Positions 17,292 through 26,191 of a DNA stretch of 44,385 bases are shown in pieces. A model generated the notes under the pieces. It was not told the DNA's origin. It saw only the letters and a list, made by a program, of their open reading frames with translations, and did not search any database. Within the stretch, counting starts at the first letter, position 1; every line of letters begins with the position of its first letter. Source of the stretch: Nostoc sp. UCD121 (GTDB lineage Bacteria > Cyanobacteriota > Cyanobacteriia > Cyanobacteriales > Nostocaceae); NCBI RefSeq assembly GCF_014222285.1, contig NZ_JACKZS010000039.1, positions 1 through 44,385 on the forward strand. Direction: 5' to 3'. The position numbers and the translations under genes were made by a program.

Positions 17292-18632
17292 TTAAAATTT
17301 CAGGTTATCAGCGCGGCTCATGGGCCGAGTGGGCTGATTTGCTGGCGGCTGGGCGAAGTTATTATTTGATAAAATGGCGATCGCTCTGGCATATTGCGGA
17401 TCGCTCTTAGTCCCGATTAAATCTGGATTAGAAGCTAACTGCCGCTCTTGTGCCTCTGTCAAGTCTAGCTTGACATCTGGGGCAATCCCTTTATGGTTAA
17501 TATCTGTTCCCGCCGGAGTGTAGTAATGGGCAATGGTGACAGCCAAGCCGGAACCATCTGCAAGTTCATGAACTGACTGCACTAGGGCCTTACCAAAGGT
17601 TTGACCACCTACGACTACCGCCCGCTTATTATCCTTAAGTGCCCCTGTGAGAATTTCACTAGCACTAGCTGAATTACCATCCACTAATACTGCCAAGGGA
17701 CGATTTGTTAGAGCAGTGCGATTAGCTTTAGTTTCTTCAGTGCCGCCCACACGGTCTACTGTTTTGACAATTCCGCCATCATTATACCACATCCTAGCAA
17801 TTTCAATGCTCGCTTGTAATAACCCGCCAGGATTTCCCCGCAAATCTAAGACATAAGAATCAACTTTCTTAGTGTTCAAATCGCGGATGGCTCGTTGCAT
17901 TTGCTCTGCGGCGTGGGCGCTAAATTCCCGCAAACGGATATAACCAACGCGGCGATTTCCTTCTTGTCTGAGGGTATAACGTACCGTTGGTACTTCAATA
18001 CTTGCTCTTGTCAGTTTCAATTCAAAGGCATTTTGCCCTGCTCGTCCCAGCCGTAGTTTGATGGGAGTACCCGCTTTGCCACGAATTAACTTGGAAGCGT
18101 CATCCACTTTCATTTTGAGAGTGGATTTGCCGTCAATTGCCAAAATTTCATCGCCTGCTTTGATCCCAGCTTTCAGTGCTGGAGATTTTTCTATGGCTTC
18201 GACGACAGTGAGGCGCTGAGTTTTTTCGTTTACTTCCATCCGAACGCCTATACCAGAGACTTCCCCAGATGTTTGGCTAGTTAGGGCTTCAAACTGTTTG
18301 GGATCCATGAATCGAGTGTAAGGATCTCCCAACTTTTGTAAAGCTTCGCGGATGGCAGTGTATGCTTCTTCCCGGGAAGAATAGTCTTTGCTCAACAGGC
18401 TTTGTCTAGTTGCTTGCCAATCTTGTTGATTAAATTTACCATCAACATATTCATGATTTACCAGTTGCCACACCTGGTCAACTATCGTTTTTGGGCTATC
18501 TTGTAGAGCTAAGGCGGCACGGACACCACGAGTCCAAGCGGATCCGAATACAGACATCGTAGCAGTCGTAGCGATCGCTCCACCAATCAAGGCTACTTGG
18601 AGCGGTGAGTAACTTTTCGCAGATTGGTTCAT
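17292..18632 (-). CDS. Carboxyl-terminal processing protease (S41, CtpA/B/C-type)
   Basis: A 446-residue serine protease of the tail-specific/CtpA family. The N-terminus (LQVALIGGAIATTATMSVFG, 11-30) is a signal peptide or membrane anchor. A PDZ domain spans about 120-205 (GEVSGIGVRM... AGIKAGDEILAIDG). The S41 core has YVLDLRGNPGG (260-270). The catalytic Ser is S323 in GNSASASEIL and the Lys is K348 in GGQTFGKALVQ; the 25-residue spacing matches the Ser/Lys dyad of the D1 processing protease. Such enzymes trim C-terminal extensions of lumenal or periplasmic proteins, the best known being photosystem II D1. Cyanobacteria carry several paralogues, and which one this is cannot be decided here. 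It diverges from the YdcF-like gene. Confidence 0.94.
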   Translation of the reverse strand: MNQSAKSYSPLQVALIGGAIATTATMSVFGSAWTRGVRAALALQDSPKTIVDQVWQLVNHEYVDGKFNQQDWQATRQSLLSKDYSSREEAYTAIREALQKLGDPYTRFMDPKQFEALTSQTSGEVSGIGVRMEVNEKTQRLTVVEAIEKSPALKAGIKAGDEILAIDGKSTLKMKVDDASKLIRGKAGTPIKLRLGRAGQNAFELKLTRASIEVPTVRYTLRQEGNRRVGYIRLREFSAHAAEQMQRAIRDLNTKKVDSYVLDLRGNPGGLLQASIEIARMWYNDGGIVKTVDRVGGTEETKANRTALTNRPLAVLVDGNSASASEILTGALKDNKRAVVVGGQTFGKALVQSVHELADGSGLAVTIAHYYTPAGTDINHKGIAPDVKLDLTEAQERQLASNPDLIGTKSDPQYARAIAILSNNNFAQPPANQPTRPMSRADNLKF

Positions 18633-18942
18633 GTATATTAACTGGAATAATTGTGTTGTTGACAGTTTAGCAATCAGGCTTTCCAGAAATTTTTAAGTTT
18701 TTATACCCCAAACTAAGCTATGCTTTCTTCATCATTTTTATCGTTGTAATGATGCCGAAAATACTGCATTATTAACAACCATTTCTCAGTTTGTTAGCCG
18801 TCTCCGGAAGGCTATACTGAAGATGTGACACTTTGATTAGCGTCATCTTTGTACTGATTCATTACTTTTATAAGATAGCACTTTGATCGCTTAATTGCAG
18901 CCTTATTAGACAGCTATTAAATCAGGTTTTCTTACCAAAGTC
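18633..18942. promoter_or_regulatory. Divergent promoter region, ctp-type protease / YdcF-like
   Basis: This 310-bp gap lies between two genes transcribed away from each other, so it must hold both promoters. It contains an imperfect hairpin, AGCCGTCTCCGGAAGGCT (about 18796-18813). No exact -10/-35 could be assigned. Confidence 0.45.
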
Positions 18943-19641
18943 ATGAAACGTAAATTTACCATCAAATCGTTAATTTCTATTAAAAAAAAATTTTTTAATC
19001 TGTGGCAATTGTTACAAAAACTAACTGGTGTATTGTACTTTATCTTAGGCACTTGGCTGATTTTTACTACTATAACCTTAGTTTTTGCTTCTTCACAGCC
19101 AGTAGATGCCTTCTTGGTGCTTGGTGGAAGTATTCGTCGAGAAACTTATGTGGCCCAACTAGCAAAACAATACCCGCAAACCCCAATTTTAATTTCTCAT
19201 GGTTCCCCAGACCCCTGTATATGGTTAATTTTTCAGCCGCAATTAGTAGAGTTACAAAACGTTTGGTTAGAAAAGTGCGCGAATTCTACCTTTGAAAATT
19301 TTTATTATGGTATTCCAATTCTCCGGCGTTGGGGAGTGCATAAAGTCATGTTGATTACTTCGCCAAGTCACTTACCCAGAGCTAAATGGATGGCACAGAT
19401 TCTCTTGGGCGCTCATGGTATTTGGGTAGAGCCTGAAATTGTTGAGGAATCGGGTATTCCTGGTAATAATGAATCTTGGGGCAAAACTGGATTAGATTTA
19501 ACGCGTAGCCTATTGTGGGCAATTTTAAGTCAAATTATTCAACCGGAATGCTCAAATGTGACCAAGCTTGCCGAAGTAGATATGCAAGCTTGGGAGCATA
19601 AAGGTTTTCATTGTGAACACCAAGGGGGATTGGGGAGATGA
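18943..19641 (+). CDS. YdcF/SanA-family (DUF218) membrane-anchored protein
   Basis: A 232-residue protein with a basic N-terminus, a single membrane helix at about 28-50 (GVLYFILGTWLIFTTITLVF) and a DUF218 domain. The domain shows the family motifs VDAFLVLGGSIRRE (54-67), NSTFENFYYG (about 114-123) and VMLITSPSHLPRAKWMA (about 134-150). Family members (ElyC, SanA, YdcF) are envelope proteins, some needed for cell-wall or undecaprenyl-linked polymer integrity; their biochemistry is poorly known. The C-terminal tail past about 200 (TKLAEVDMQAWEHKG) is polar. It starts at an ATG and is transcribed divergently from the protease gene. Confidence 0.85.
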   Translation: MKRKFTIKSLISIKKKFFNLWQLLQKLTGVLYFILGTWLIFTTITLVFASSQPVDAFLVLGGSIRRETYVAQLAKQYPQTPILISHGSPDPCIWLIFQPQLVELQNVWLEKCANSTFENFYYGIPILRRWGVHKVMLITSPSHLPRAKWMAQILLGAHGIWVEPEIVEESGIPGNNESWGKTGLDLTRSLLWAILSQIIQPECSNVTKLAEVDMQAWEHKGFHCEHQGGLGR

Positions 19642-19671
19642 GGGCGAAGTTTAGTTTAAAGGGTGAAGGAA

Positions 19672-19755
19672 CGAACCACAGAGGCAAGGCAGCGCGGTCT
19701 TGGGGGTTTCCCCCATGAGCGACTGCCGCACAGAGAACACAGAGTTGGAGAAAAA
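19672..19755. repeat. Nested repeat: ACGAACCACAGAGGC-type element interrupted by a 44-bp element
   Basis: The outer repeat reads GAACCACAGAGGC...ACAGAGAACACAGAG and is a common Nostoc dispersed element. It is split by a 44-bp insert at 19686-19729. The insert has inverted ends (GGCAG at 19688-19692, CTGCC at 19723-19727) and an internal hairpin, TGGGGGTTTCCCCCA, at 19701-19715. Removing the insert restores a continuous outer repeat. Confidence 0.65.
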
Positions 19756-19838
19756 ATGAGATGTTTAAGGGCTTTAGTCCTTATTTTCTAAGCACTTAAG
19801 TGTTTGGTACAAAATCTAGAAACTAGCTTGACTGAATA

Positions 19839-21647
19839 CTAATCCCTTGAACCTATTTTCAAGCTAGTTTTGATATTATTTACCAGTTGTAGAGAATAAA
19901 GGTTTGCATATACTCCCCTTTGCTCCATCAATTGTGTATGTGTACCTTGTTCGATGATTTGCCCTTGCTCAATCACTAATACCTTGTCTGCGTTAGTAAC
20001 TGTAGCCAGACGATGAGCGATGATAAAGCTGGTGCGACCTTGAAGTAAATTAGCGATCGCTTGTTGAACTAAGTTCTCTGTTTGGCTATCAATGTTACTA
20101 GTTGCTTCGTCCAGAATCAAGATGCGCGGGTTTACCAAAACTGCGCGGGCGATGCTGATTAACTGTTGTTGTCCTTTGCTGAGATTTATCCCCCGTTCTC
20201 CTAATTGCGTTTCATAGCCTTGGCGTAAGGTCAAGATAAAGTCATGAATATTTGCAATCTTTGCAGCCGCTTCAATTTCTGCCGTTGTTGCTTGGGGATT
20301 GCCAAAGGCAATATTTTCGGCAACGCTACAGCTAAAAATCATGGTATCTTGCGAGACAACACCAATTTGACGGCGTAGACTTGCTTGGGTAACTTTTCGG
20401 ATATCTATATCGTCAATTTTTATAGCACCGCTTGACACATCATAGAAGCGGGAAAGTAGGCTAATTATAGTAGTTTTTCCTGCCCCAGTAGCTCCAACTA
20501 ATGCGATCGCTTGTCCTGCTTCAGCGTCAAAAGTTACATTTTCTAAAACTTTTTGGCCAGGTTTATACCCAAAATTGACAGATTCAAATTGAACTTTACC
20601 CTGAATTGCTGGCATTGCGCTCGCATCTGTGGCATCTTCAAGTTGGACTGGCTCATCCAAAAGTAGAAAAATTCTTTCTAATCCGGCTAATCCAGATTGT
20701 GCTTGAGTATAGAAGTTGGTGATAAGTTGGATGGGTTGAAAAAATTGCTGGACGTAAAACAAAAATGCGGTAACAGCCCCCACAGTCATGATATTTTTAG
20801 AAACGAGAAAGCCACCATAAGCCAATACAATCCCCCAAGTGAGTGTATTAAATAAGTCTATTGTTGGCAGGAAAGCAGCAGTAATTGCTGTTGCTTGGAT
20901 ATTAGCATTTCGGTTATCTGCGTTAAGTTTTTTAAACTCTTGAATGTTGATTTCTGCCCGGTTAAATGCTTGAACTTCTTGAATATTGCTAATATTTTCT
21001 TCTAGTTGAATTGAAAGCTGAGAAATTGTTTCTCTAGTAATGCGAAACTTTGCCCTCGCTAATCTGGCAAAAAATGCAGTTGTTAATAACATAATGGGCA
21101 CAATCAGGTTAGTAATTAAACCCAATTGCAAGTTGATGGAAAGCATGAATATTGCACTTGCTAATAAGCCAAAAAAGCCTCCAATAACTTGCGGTAAAAT
21201 AGGGCTAAATACTTGATTTAAAGTATTAACATCACTCAGCAGGCGACTCATTAAATCACCCACTTTACTTCTATCATAAAAGCTAAGGGGTAATGTTTGT
21301 AATTTGTTCATGATATCTTGGCGCAATTGTGCGAGTAAATGCTGCATAATTACACCAACTTTAACAATCAAAGTCCGATTGGATAAAAACCCCGTAAGAT
21401 ATACTATTGTTAATACAACTAGCATCCATAACAGTCCTAACCAATTGCCTTTAAGTATCAAGTTATCTACCGACCAACCAGTAAGCAAAGGTGCTATTGT
21501 TTGGGTAATAGAGCTAGTAATAATTATTCCCAGGATAATGGGAATTTCTTTGATATATGGACGAAAATATTGACTGAAGCGGCGGATAACAGGTAATGGT
21601 GCATTGACTTGTGATACCGATTCAAAAATATTAATTTTTCTGTTCAT
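19839..21647 (-). CDS. ABC exporter half-transporter, catalytic subunit of a heterodimer
   Basis: A 602-residue half-transporter with about six N-terminal membrane helices and a C-terminal ATP-binding domain. From the ATG at 21647, Walker A is at 385-392 (GATGAGKT), the signature is LSKGQ (489-493) instead of LSGGQ, Walker B is LILDE with the catalytic Glu at 514, and the switch His is 545 (IIAHRL). Its own catalytic Glu and His are intact but its signature is altered. This is the mirror image of the partner gene upstream, so together they should form one competent and one degenerate ATP site, as in TM287/288 and LmrCD. A TTG at 21701 would lengthen it by 18 residues. The gap from the partner gene is 77 bp. 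The substrate is unknown; export of a lipid, drug or peptide is possible. Confidence 0.93.
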   Translation of the reverse strand: MNRKINIFESVSQVNAPLPVIRRFSQYFRPYIKEIPIILGIIITSSITQTIAPLLTGWSVDNLILKGNWLGLLWMLVVLTIVYLTGFLSNRTLIVKVGVIMQHLLAQLRQDIMNKLQTLPLSFYDRSKVGDLMSRLLSDVNTLNQVFSPILPQVIGGFFGLLASAIFMLSINLQLGLITNLIVPIMLLTTAFFARLARAKFRITRETISQLSIQLEENISNIQEVQAFNRAEINIQEFKKLNADNRNANIQATAITAAFLPTIDLFNTLTWGIVLAYGGFLVSKNIMTVGAVTAFLFYVQQFFQPIQLITNFYTQAQSGLAGLERIFLLLDEPVQLEDATDASAMPAIQGKVQFESVNFGYKPGQKVLENVTFDAEAGQAIALVGATGAGKTTIISLLSRFYDVSSGAIKIDDIDIRKVTQASLRRQIGVVSQDTMIFSCSVAENIAFGNPQATTAEIEAAAKIANIHDFILTLRQGYETQLGERGINLSKGQQQLISIARAVLVNPRILILDEATSNIDSQTENLVQQAIANLLQGRTSFIIAHRLATVTNADKVLVIEQGQIIEQGTHTQLMEQRGVYANLYSLQLVNNIKTSLKIGSRD

Positions 21648-21724
21648 GGATGAAAGTATGGCAAAGGTAATTTGAGATGTAAATAATTTTCTAGAGATCA
21701 AAAAATTAGCATTTCTATGAATAA

Positions 21725-23455
21725 CTAGTTTTTTAAGATGGCATTTTCAATTAACTCTGCACCGGAAGATATTTTAACTAATTTACCTCGATCAATTATG
21801 AAAATTTGGTCAGCATTATTTACTATATTATTAATCCGTTGAGTGAGAAAAATTATAGTAAATTGACGCTGTTGCATCAGAACATTGAAGGCTTCTTGAA
21901 TTAATGTTCCTGTCTTCGCATCAACAGCCGAAAGACTATCATCTACAATCAGAATTTTGTAATCATTTAGCAATATTCGAGCAATAGTAATTCTTTGCTT
22001 CTGCCCTCCCGATAAGCCAATTCCTCGTTCGCCGATAACAGTATCGTAACTATCAGGGAGGCTAATAATAAAATCGTGAATTTGAGCAAACTTAGCTGCT
22101 TCAATTACCTTTGAAAGAGGTGCATCTGGTATTCCATAAGCGATATTGTCACGGATGGTTCCAGAAAATAAACTTGCTTCTTGAGAAATTAAACCAATGT
22201 GAGAACGTAAACTGACTAAATTTAAAGAGCGGACATCATAACCATCAACCTTTACTATTCCATTTGTTGCATCATAAAAACGTGGAATCAATTTAGCAAG
22301 TGTACTTTTCCCTGCTCCCATCGTACCTAGAATTGCCACTGTTTGCCCTGGCTGGATTTCAAATGAAATACTATTTAAGGTATTATCATTTACTTCTGGG
22401 TAACGAAAATCAACATTTTCAAAAGAAATTTTTCCTTCGCATCTTTGCAAAAAGACTGCATTGGGAGATTCCTTGATGGCAATTTCTGCATCTATCACCT
22501 GATAAACTCTGGTGGCTGATGCTGATGCTTGAGCAACAGATTGAAATGCAAAAGTCGTCTGAAAAATTGGTTGGATGATAAATACTAAATAGGAATTAAA
22601 AGCAACTAGTTCGCCAATAGAAAAGCTGTTGCTGATTACCTCTAAACCCCCATATCCAAAAATGGCAACTGCAAGTAAATTGCTCGCTAAAAAAATTATT
22701 GGAAATGTATCTCGCAGTGCATAAATTGTTTTGATACTTGTTGTGCGGAAATCTTCATTGGCAACGGCATAGCGTTTTATTTCTGTTTTTTGACGCACAA
22801 AAGCTTTGACTGCACGCACACCGAGTAAATTTTCTTTTAAAATTGCGTTTAAATTCTCTAGCTGCCTCTGTGCTTGAGTAAATAAGGAAGTATTTTTTTG
22901 AAAAAATCCGCCTAATAAAATGAAGGAAATCGGGATAATTGCTAATGCTATCAGTGCCAACTTCCAATTCATGAATAGCAAAATTGTCGCACTACTGAAT
23001 AATACGATCGCAGCCCCGAAAATTTGCAGCAAGGTTGCACCAATAAAAACGCGAATTTGTTCGATGTCATTATTAATACGTGTGAGCAGTTGTGATGTGG
23101 GCGTGCGATCGTAGTAGCTTAAATCTAAATGCTGGGTTTGACTAAAAAATTTATTCCTGATGTCATAAGAGATACTTTGAGATACTATCTCTGAAAAAAA
23201 ACTTTGTCCAAAATTAAATAATCCCCGAATCAAAGCCACCAAAACCATCAATCCCCCACAAGTCAAAATCACTTGTAAGTTATTTTTGGCAATACCTGCA
23301 TCAATTCCCCAGCGAATAATTTGAGGTGCAGCGATATTAGCAACTGTCGTCATTAATAAACTAGCGATCGCAGCCAAAACCATTACTGGGTATTTTAGCA
23401 ACATTTTCAAAATTTGCTTCAGTGCCTCAATAGGCACATCTGGTTTTTTCCCCAT
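21725..23455 (-). CDS. ABC exporter half-transporter, degenerate-site subunit
   Basis: A 576-residue half-transporter with six membrane helices in the first 310 residues and an ATPase domain after about 340. Walker A is GTMGAGKS (377-384) and the signature is canonical, LSGGQ (481-485). Walker B is ILIVDD (501-506), so Asp506 replaces the catalytic Glu. The switch position is Gln539 (FLTQRI) in place of His. These changes define a non-hydrolysing site, complementary to the altered signature of the neighbouring subunit. A heterodimer with asymmetric ATP sites follows. It is the first gene of the pair. Directly upstream is a decayed reading frame, so any cargo or regulatory gene once there may have been lost. 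Confidence 0.93.
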   Translation of the reverse strand: MGKKPDVPIEALKQILKMLLKYPVMVLAAIASLLMTTVANIAAPQIIRWGIDAGIAKNNLQVILTCGGLMVLVALIRGLFNFGQSFFSEIVSQSISYDIRNKFFSQTQHLDLSYYDRTPTSQLLTRINNDIEQIRVFIGATLLQIFGAAIVLFSSATILLFMNWKLALIALAIIPISFILLGGFFQKNTSLFTQAQRQLENLNAILKENLLGVRAVKAFVRQKTEIKRYAVANEDFRTTSIKTIYALRDTFPIIFLASNLLAVAIFGYGGLEVISNSFSIGELVAFNSYLVFIIQPIFQTTFAFQSVAQASASATRVYQVIDAEIAIKESPNAVFLQRCEGKISFENVDFRYPEVNDNTLNSISFEIQPGQTVAILGTMGAGKSTLAKLIPRFYDATNGIVKVDGYDVRSLNLVSLRSHIGLISQEASLFSGTIRDNIAYGIPDAPLSKVIEAAKFAQIHDFIISLPDSYDTVIGERGIGLSGGQKQRITIARILLNDYKILIVDDSLSAVDAKTGTLIQEAFNVLMQQRQFTIIFLTQRINNIVNNADQIFIIDRGKLVKISSGAELIENAILKN

Positions 23456-23527
23456 AAGTAATTTTTCGTGTTTAATATAGGTAGTTAGCTAAATTGCATT
23501 TAAATTACACAAAGCAACTTTCTCTGG

Positions 23528-23992
23528 TTAGATAGATGTGTAGATTATGCTGGCGAGATTCGCTTGTTTGACTTCATTAGCTGCAAGCATGGTAGTCAGT
23601 GCATTAATTAGATCGGTACTTTCCTGACAACTATCAACCACCTCTTCGGCAAAAAAGCGTTGAACTCCTTGCAAATCGGAGATGAGAGCATCTCTGTCGC
23701 CTTGTGTGACTCAGACTCATCGTGTTTGTGTAGCCAGCATAATATCTACAAGCATCGGCGCATATTGAGCAATTAAACAGTTAATTATACTAACTTCTTA
23801 TCTGTAAGTAAGAGTATAAAAATCTAAGCTGCGTTGTATACTAACATTTTTTGCCGATAAAAAACACCTAAATAGTTTTATGTAATAAGCAACGAGCAAT
23901 ACTTGACGACCTGTATCTGCAAAAATAAGATTCCATAATAGTAGTTCGTCAGTTTTGGGTTTTTGAACTTTTATAGATGTAGTTGTATTCAT
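23528..23992 (-). pseudogene. Decayed gene with in-frame stops, upstream of the ABC pair
   Basis: One minus-strand frame reads from an ATG at 23992 (MNTTTSIKVQKPKTDELLLW) to a TAA at 23528-23530. It is interrupted by TAA at 23798-23800 and by two TGA codons at 23717-23719 and 23711-23713. The segments between stops look protein-like: LIAQYAPMLVDIMLATQTR, then DALISDLQGVQRFF and EEVVDSCQESTDLINALTTM. The first 35 residues (ELLLWNLIFADTGRQVLLVA) are reminiscent of the N-terminal helices of SAM-dependent O-methyltransferases, but the later part does not obviously fit, so a deletion derivative is possible. The identity is unresolved. The remnant directly precedes the ABC exporter genes on the same strand. 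Confidence 0.45.
23541..23748. repeat. Imperfect inverted repeat within the decayed gene
   Basis: TAGATTATGCTGGC (23541-23554) is complementary to GCCAGCATAATATCTA (23733-23748) apart from a 2-nt bulge. The 178-bp interior carries the DALISDLQGV reading segment. Confidence 0.45.
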
Positions 23993-24050
23993 GTTTTTAG
24001 ATGTGTTTGATGAGTTAATTGGAGTTTGAGGTAAAGTAGCAATCTTTTTA

Positions 24051-24121
24051 ATGAACCGCAGATGCACAGGGACGGGTTCCCTGACTTGCAGCAACTGGCA
24101 TGACGCAGAGAAAAGAATGAG
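24051..24121. repeat. Nested repeat: GAACCGCAGATGCAC-type element with a 37-bp insert
   Basis: The outer repeat TGAACCGCAGATGCAC continues as GCAGAGAAAAGAATGAGG after an insert at about 24068-24104 (AGGGACGGGTTCCCTGAC...). The insert begins with a hairpin (AGGGA-CGGGT-TCCCT). This is the same outer repeat class as at 19672-19755, interrupted by a different element. Confidence 0.55.
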
Positions 24122-24463
24122 GAGAGGTTTCAATGAATAATTGAGAATTGCTACATTTATCTTAACTGTGTGGGAAAATTTAGAAATTTGTTGGATGTAC
24201 TGGTAAATTATTCGTCACATAAAAATCGTATCATCACCTTGCCTGTAGTATTTTTGGGCAATGAATTCACAAATTTAATTGTTCGGGAATCTTGTAAATT
24301 GCTATTTTTTGAGAGCAGAATTCCAGAATTTATTTTTCTGTTATTCTGCGACCATTTTTAACTCGAATTTGAGTTAGCGATCGCACCACTGTATGAAGGT
24401 GTTAATTTTGAAGCAGAAGAATAGCTTGATTTATAGTGCGATCGCTTTTTCTGTAGATGTGGT
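24122..24463. other. Gap downstream of the TpsB gene with HIP1-containing inverted repeat
   Basis: No supported gene is present; a 63-codon plus-strand frame lacks any signal. Small hairpins lie near the TpsB stop: AACTC-GAATTT-GAGTT (24360-24375), and a pair of HIP1-containing arms (GCGATCGCAC at 24377-24386 and AGTGCGATCGC at 24435-24445). The latter is followed by TTTTT on the plus strand. Confidence 0.35.
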
Positions 24464-26191
24464 TCAAAATGGTTGATAACGGACTGAAAAATTAAAGCCA
24501 TTATCTTGCAGTAAAGTACCGCGATCGCTTGTGCCCATAAATGGTATACCATAGTCTGCACGCAATACCAAACCGTTTAAAGGTTGCCAGTTCAAGCCTA
24601 AACCCAGGCTAGCAATGGTTTGTGGGTCGGCATTAATACCGCGATTGTTCCAAGCTGTGCCGATATCAAAAAAGGGTATCAGCTGTAAAGTTTCCACATT
24701 CGATGCTAGGGGAATACGAACTTCCACACCTCCAACTACCCCATTGTCAGCAACAATTTGATTTTGACTATAGCCGCGCACTGTATCTACTCCGCCAATA
24801 CTGATTTTTTCGAGCGAAAGTAAGGAATCAGGAGTAAGTTGAGTGTTAACTTTGGCCAACATCAAAATGCGGGGAGATAGCCGTTGCACCCATTGAAATT
24901 GTCCTACCCAGGAGAAAAAACGCCCATCAGTACCACTATTGTTGATAGTTGGATCAAAAACATCAATGCCAAAACTAAATTGCGATCGCGCCGCTAAGAC
25001 ACTGTTAGCATTACGTTGTAACCAATCTTGCGAAAAGCGAATTACCGTAACTCTTGATTTCCCATCTTCGGGCCCTTCAGTAAACGAGAAGGGAATATCA
25101 TTGAGTATGTAGGTTTGACTGCGCCGTAAATCGAATGCCAACGAGATAGCAAATTCGTTGTTTGGCGTGTGGGTTAGCGGTTGACGGATGTTAAAAGAAA
25201 GGGTTTCGGCTTCGCTGCGGATATCTAAGTCACGAAATTCGCTTTCAATAATCCGGCTAGCACTGTTGCTATAGCGAACACCAATAGTTCCATCTAGAGC
25301 ATTAAAGGGAATAGAATAATTGATATTATAAATATCTAACCCTTCACTACCAGCATATTCAGCGTTGAATTTATCTCCAAACCCTAAAAAATTATCGTGA
25401 GCAATAAAAACGCTCCCTTGTTCTGAACCAACGCTAGGTGATTGGTTATTTGCAAAGTTTACCCCAGCATGGAATGGTGGTGACTCGGTAATTGTCACCT
25501 GTAAAATATTGCTACCTGGACTGCTACCTGCGGTTAACTCGGCATTGACTCGTTCAATTACGGGGTCAAGTTGTAATAATTGCAGCGCTTCTTCGAGGCG
25601 TTTTTGGTTTAAAGGCTTACCCGCCAGCCGTGCAATCCGGGAACGCACGTATGCAGTTTGCAATCTTTCTAACCCTAAAATGGAAATTCCTTCAAGTTCG
25701 CCTTCCACAACTTGGATTTGCACAACACCGCTAGCGATATCTTGATTGTTGGGAATAAATGCACCACTGCTGATATAGCCATTATCAACATAGAGTTTGG
25801 TAATTTGCGATCGCAGTTGCAATAATTGCTCAAATGTGATGTTTGTATTTTCTAAGGGTTGTTTTAACTTGATGATTTCATCTTTTAAAACAGAATAGCC
25901 TGTAATTTGGATTTCTTTGACAAAGAAACTTTCGCCGCTAGGAAAAGTGGTATTAGGTCGATTTTCCTGCTGGCGTGATGGGAGTATAGGAACAGTTTGT
26001 GCAGGTGGAGTGGGAGGATTACTTGGTGATGGTGATGGTTGAGAAATGGTTTCTTCCACTTTCCCTGGAACATCGGAGGGAATTGTTATTCCCGAAGGGG
26101 GTGTCGATTGGGCAAATACTGCGATTGGCGTGATGCTGAGGCAAGAAAACAATATGAAAAAAAGCTGTTGAAGCCGGAGGTAGAAACCCAT
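24464..26191 (-). CDS. TpsB / ShlB-FhaC-HecB family outer-membrane transporter
   Basis: A 575-residue two-partner secretion transporter. A signal peptide (1-27, ending AVFAQ) precedes a Pro/Ser-rich linker (28-85) that may plug the pore. Two POTRA domains follow, at about 88-165 (FFVKEIQITGYSVL... VVQIQVVEGE) and about 166-240 (ISILGLERLQTAYVRSRIARLAG). The beta-barrel, about 245-575, contains the conserved VRGY motif (VDTVRGYSQNQ) of the L6 loop and ends in a C-terminal Phe, the outer-membrane signal. It should secrete a TpsA exoprotein with a haemagglutination-activity domain. No TpsA is present in this window, so it is an orphan or its partner is elsewhere. It starts at an ATG, and 554 bp of upstream DNA are available for its promoter. 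Confidence 0.93.
   Translation of the reverse strand: MGFYLRLQQLFFILFSCLSITPIAVFAQSTPPSGITIPSDVPGKVEETISQPSPSPSNPPTPPAQTVPILPSRQQENRPNTTFPSGESFFVKEIQITGYSVLKDEIIKLKQPLENTNITFEQLLQLRSQITKLYVDNGYISSGAFIPNNQDIASGVVQIQVVEGELEGISILGLERLQTAYVRSRIARLAGKPLNQKRLEEALQLLQLDPVIERVNAELTAGSSPGSNILQVTITESPPFHAGVNFANNQSPSVGSEQGSVFIAHDNFLGFGDKFNAEYAGSEGLDIYNINYSIPFNALDGTIGVRYSNSASRIIESEFRDLDIRSEAETLSFNIRQPLTHTPNNEFAISLAFDLRRSQTYILNDIPFSFTEGPEDGKSRVTVIRFSQDWLQRNANSVLAARSQFSFGIDVFDPTINNSGTDGRFFSWVGQFQWVQRLSPRILMLAKVNTQLTPDSLLSLEKISIGGVDTVRGYSQNQIVADNGVVGGVEVRIPLASNVETLQLIPFFDIGTAWNNRGINADPQTIASLGLGLNWQPLNGLVLRADYGIPFMGTSDRGTLLQDNGFNFSVRYQPF

Noticed and set aside
23798..24133. 111-codon minus-strand open frame
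   Set aside because: Its first 47 codons run through a dispersed repeat (24051-24121) and its end is the first in-frame stop of the decayed gene; annotated instead as a pseudogene from 23992.
24170..24361. 63-codon plus-strand open frame
   Set aside because: AT-rich, Phe/Leu-biased translation, no ribosome site.
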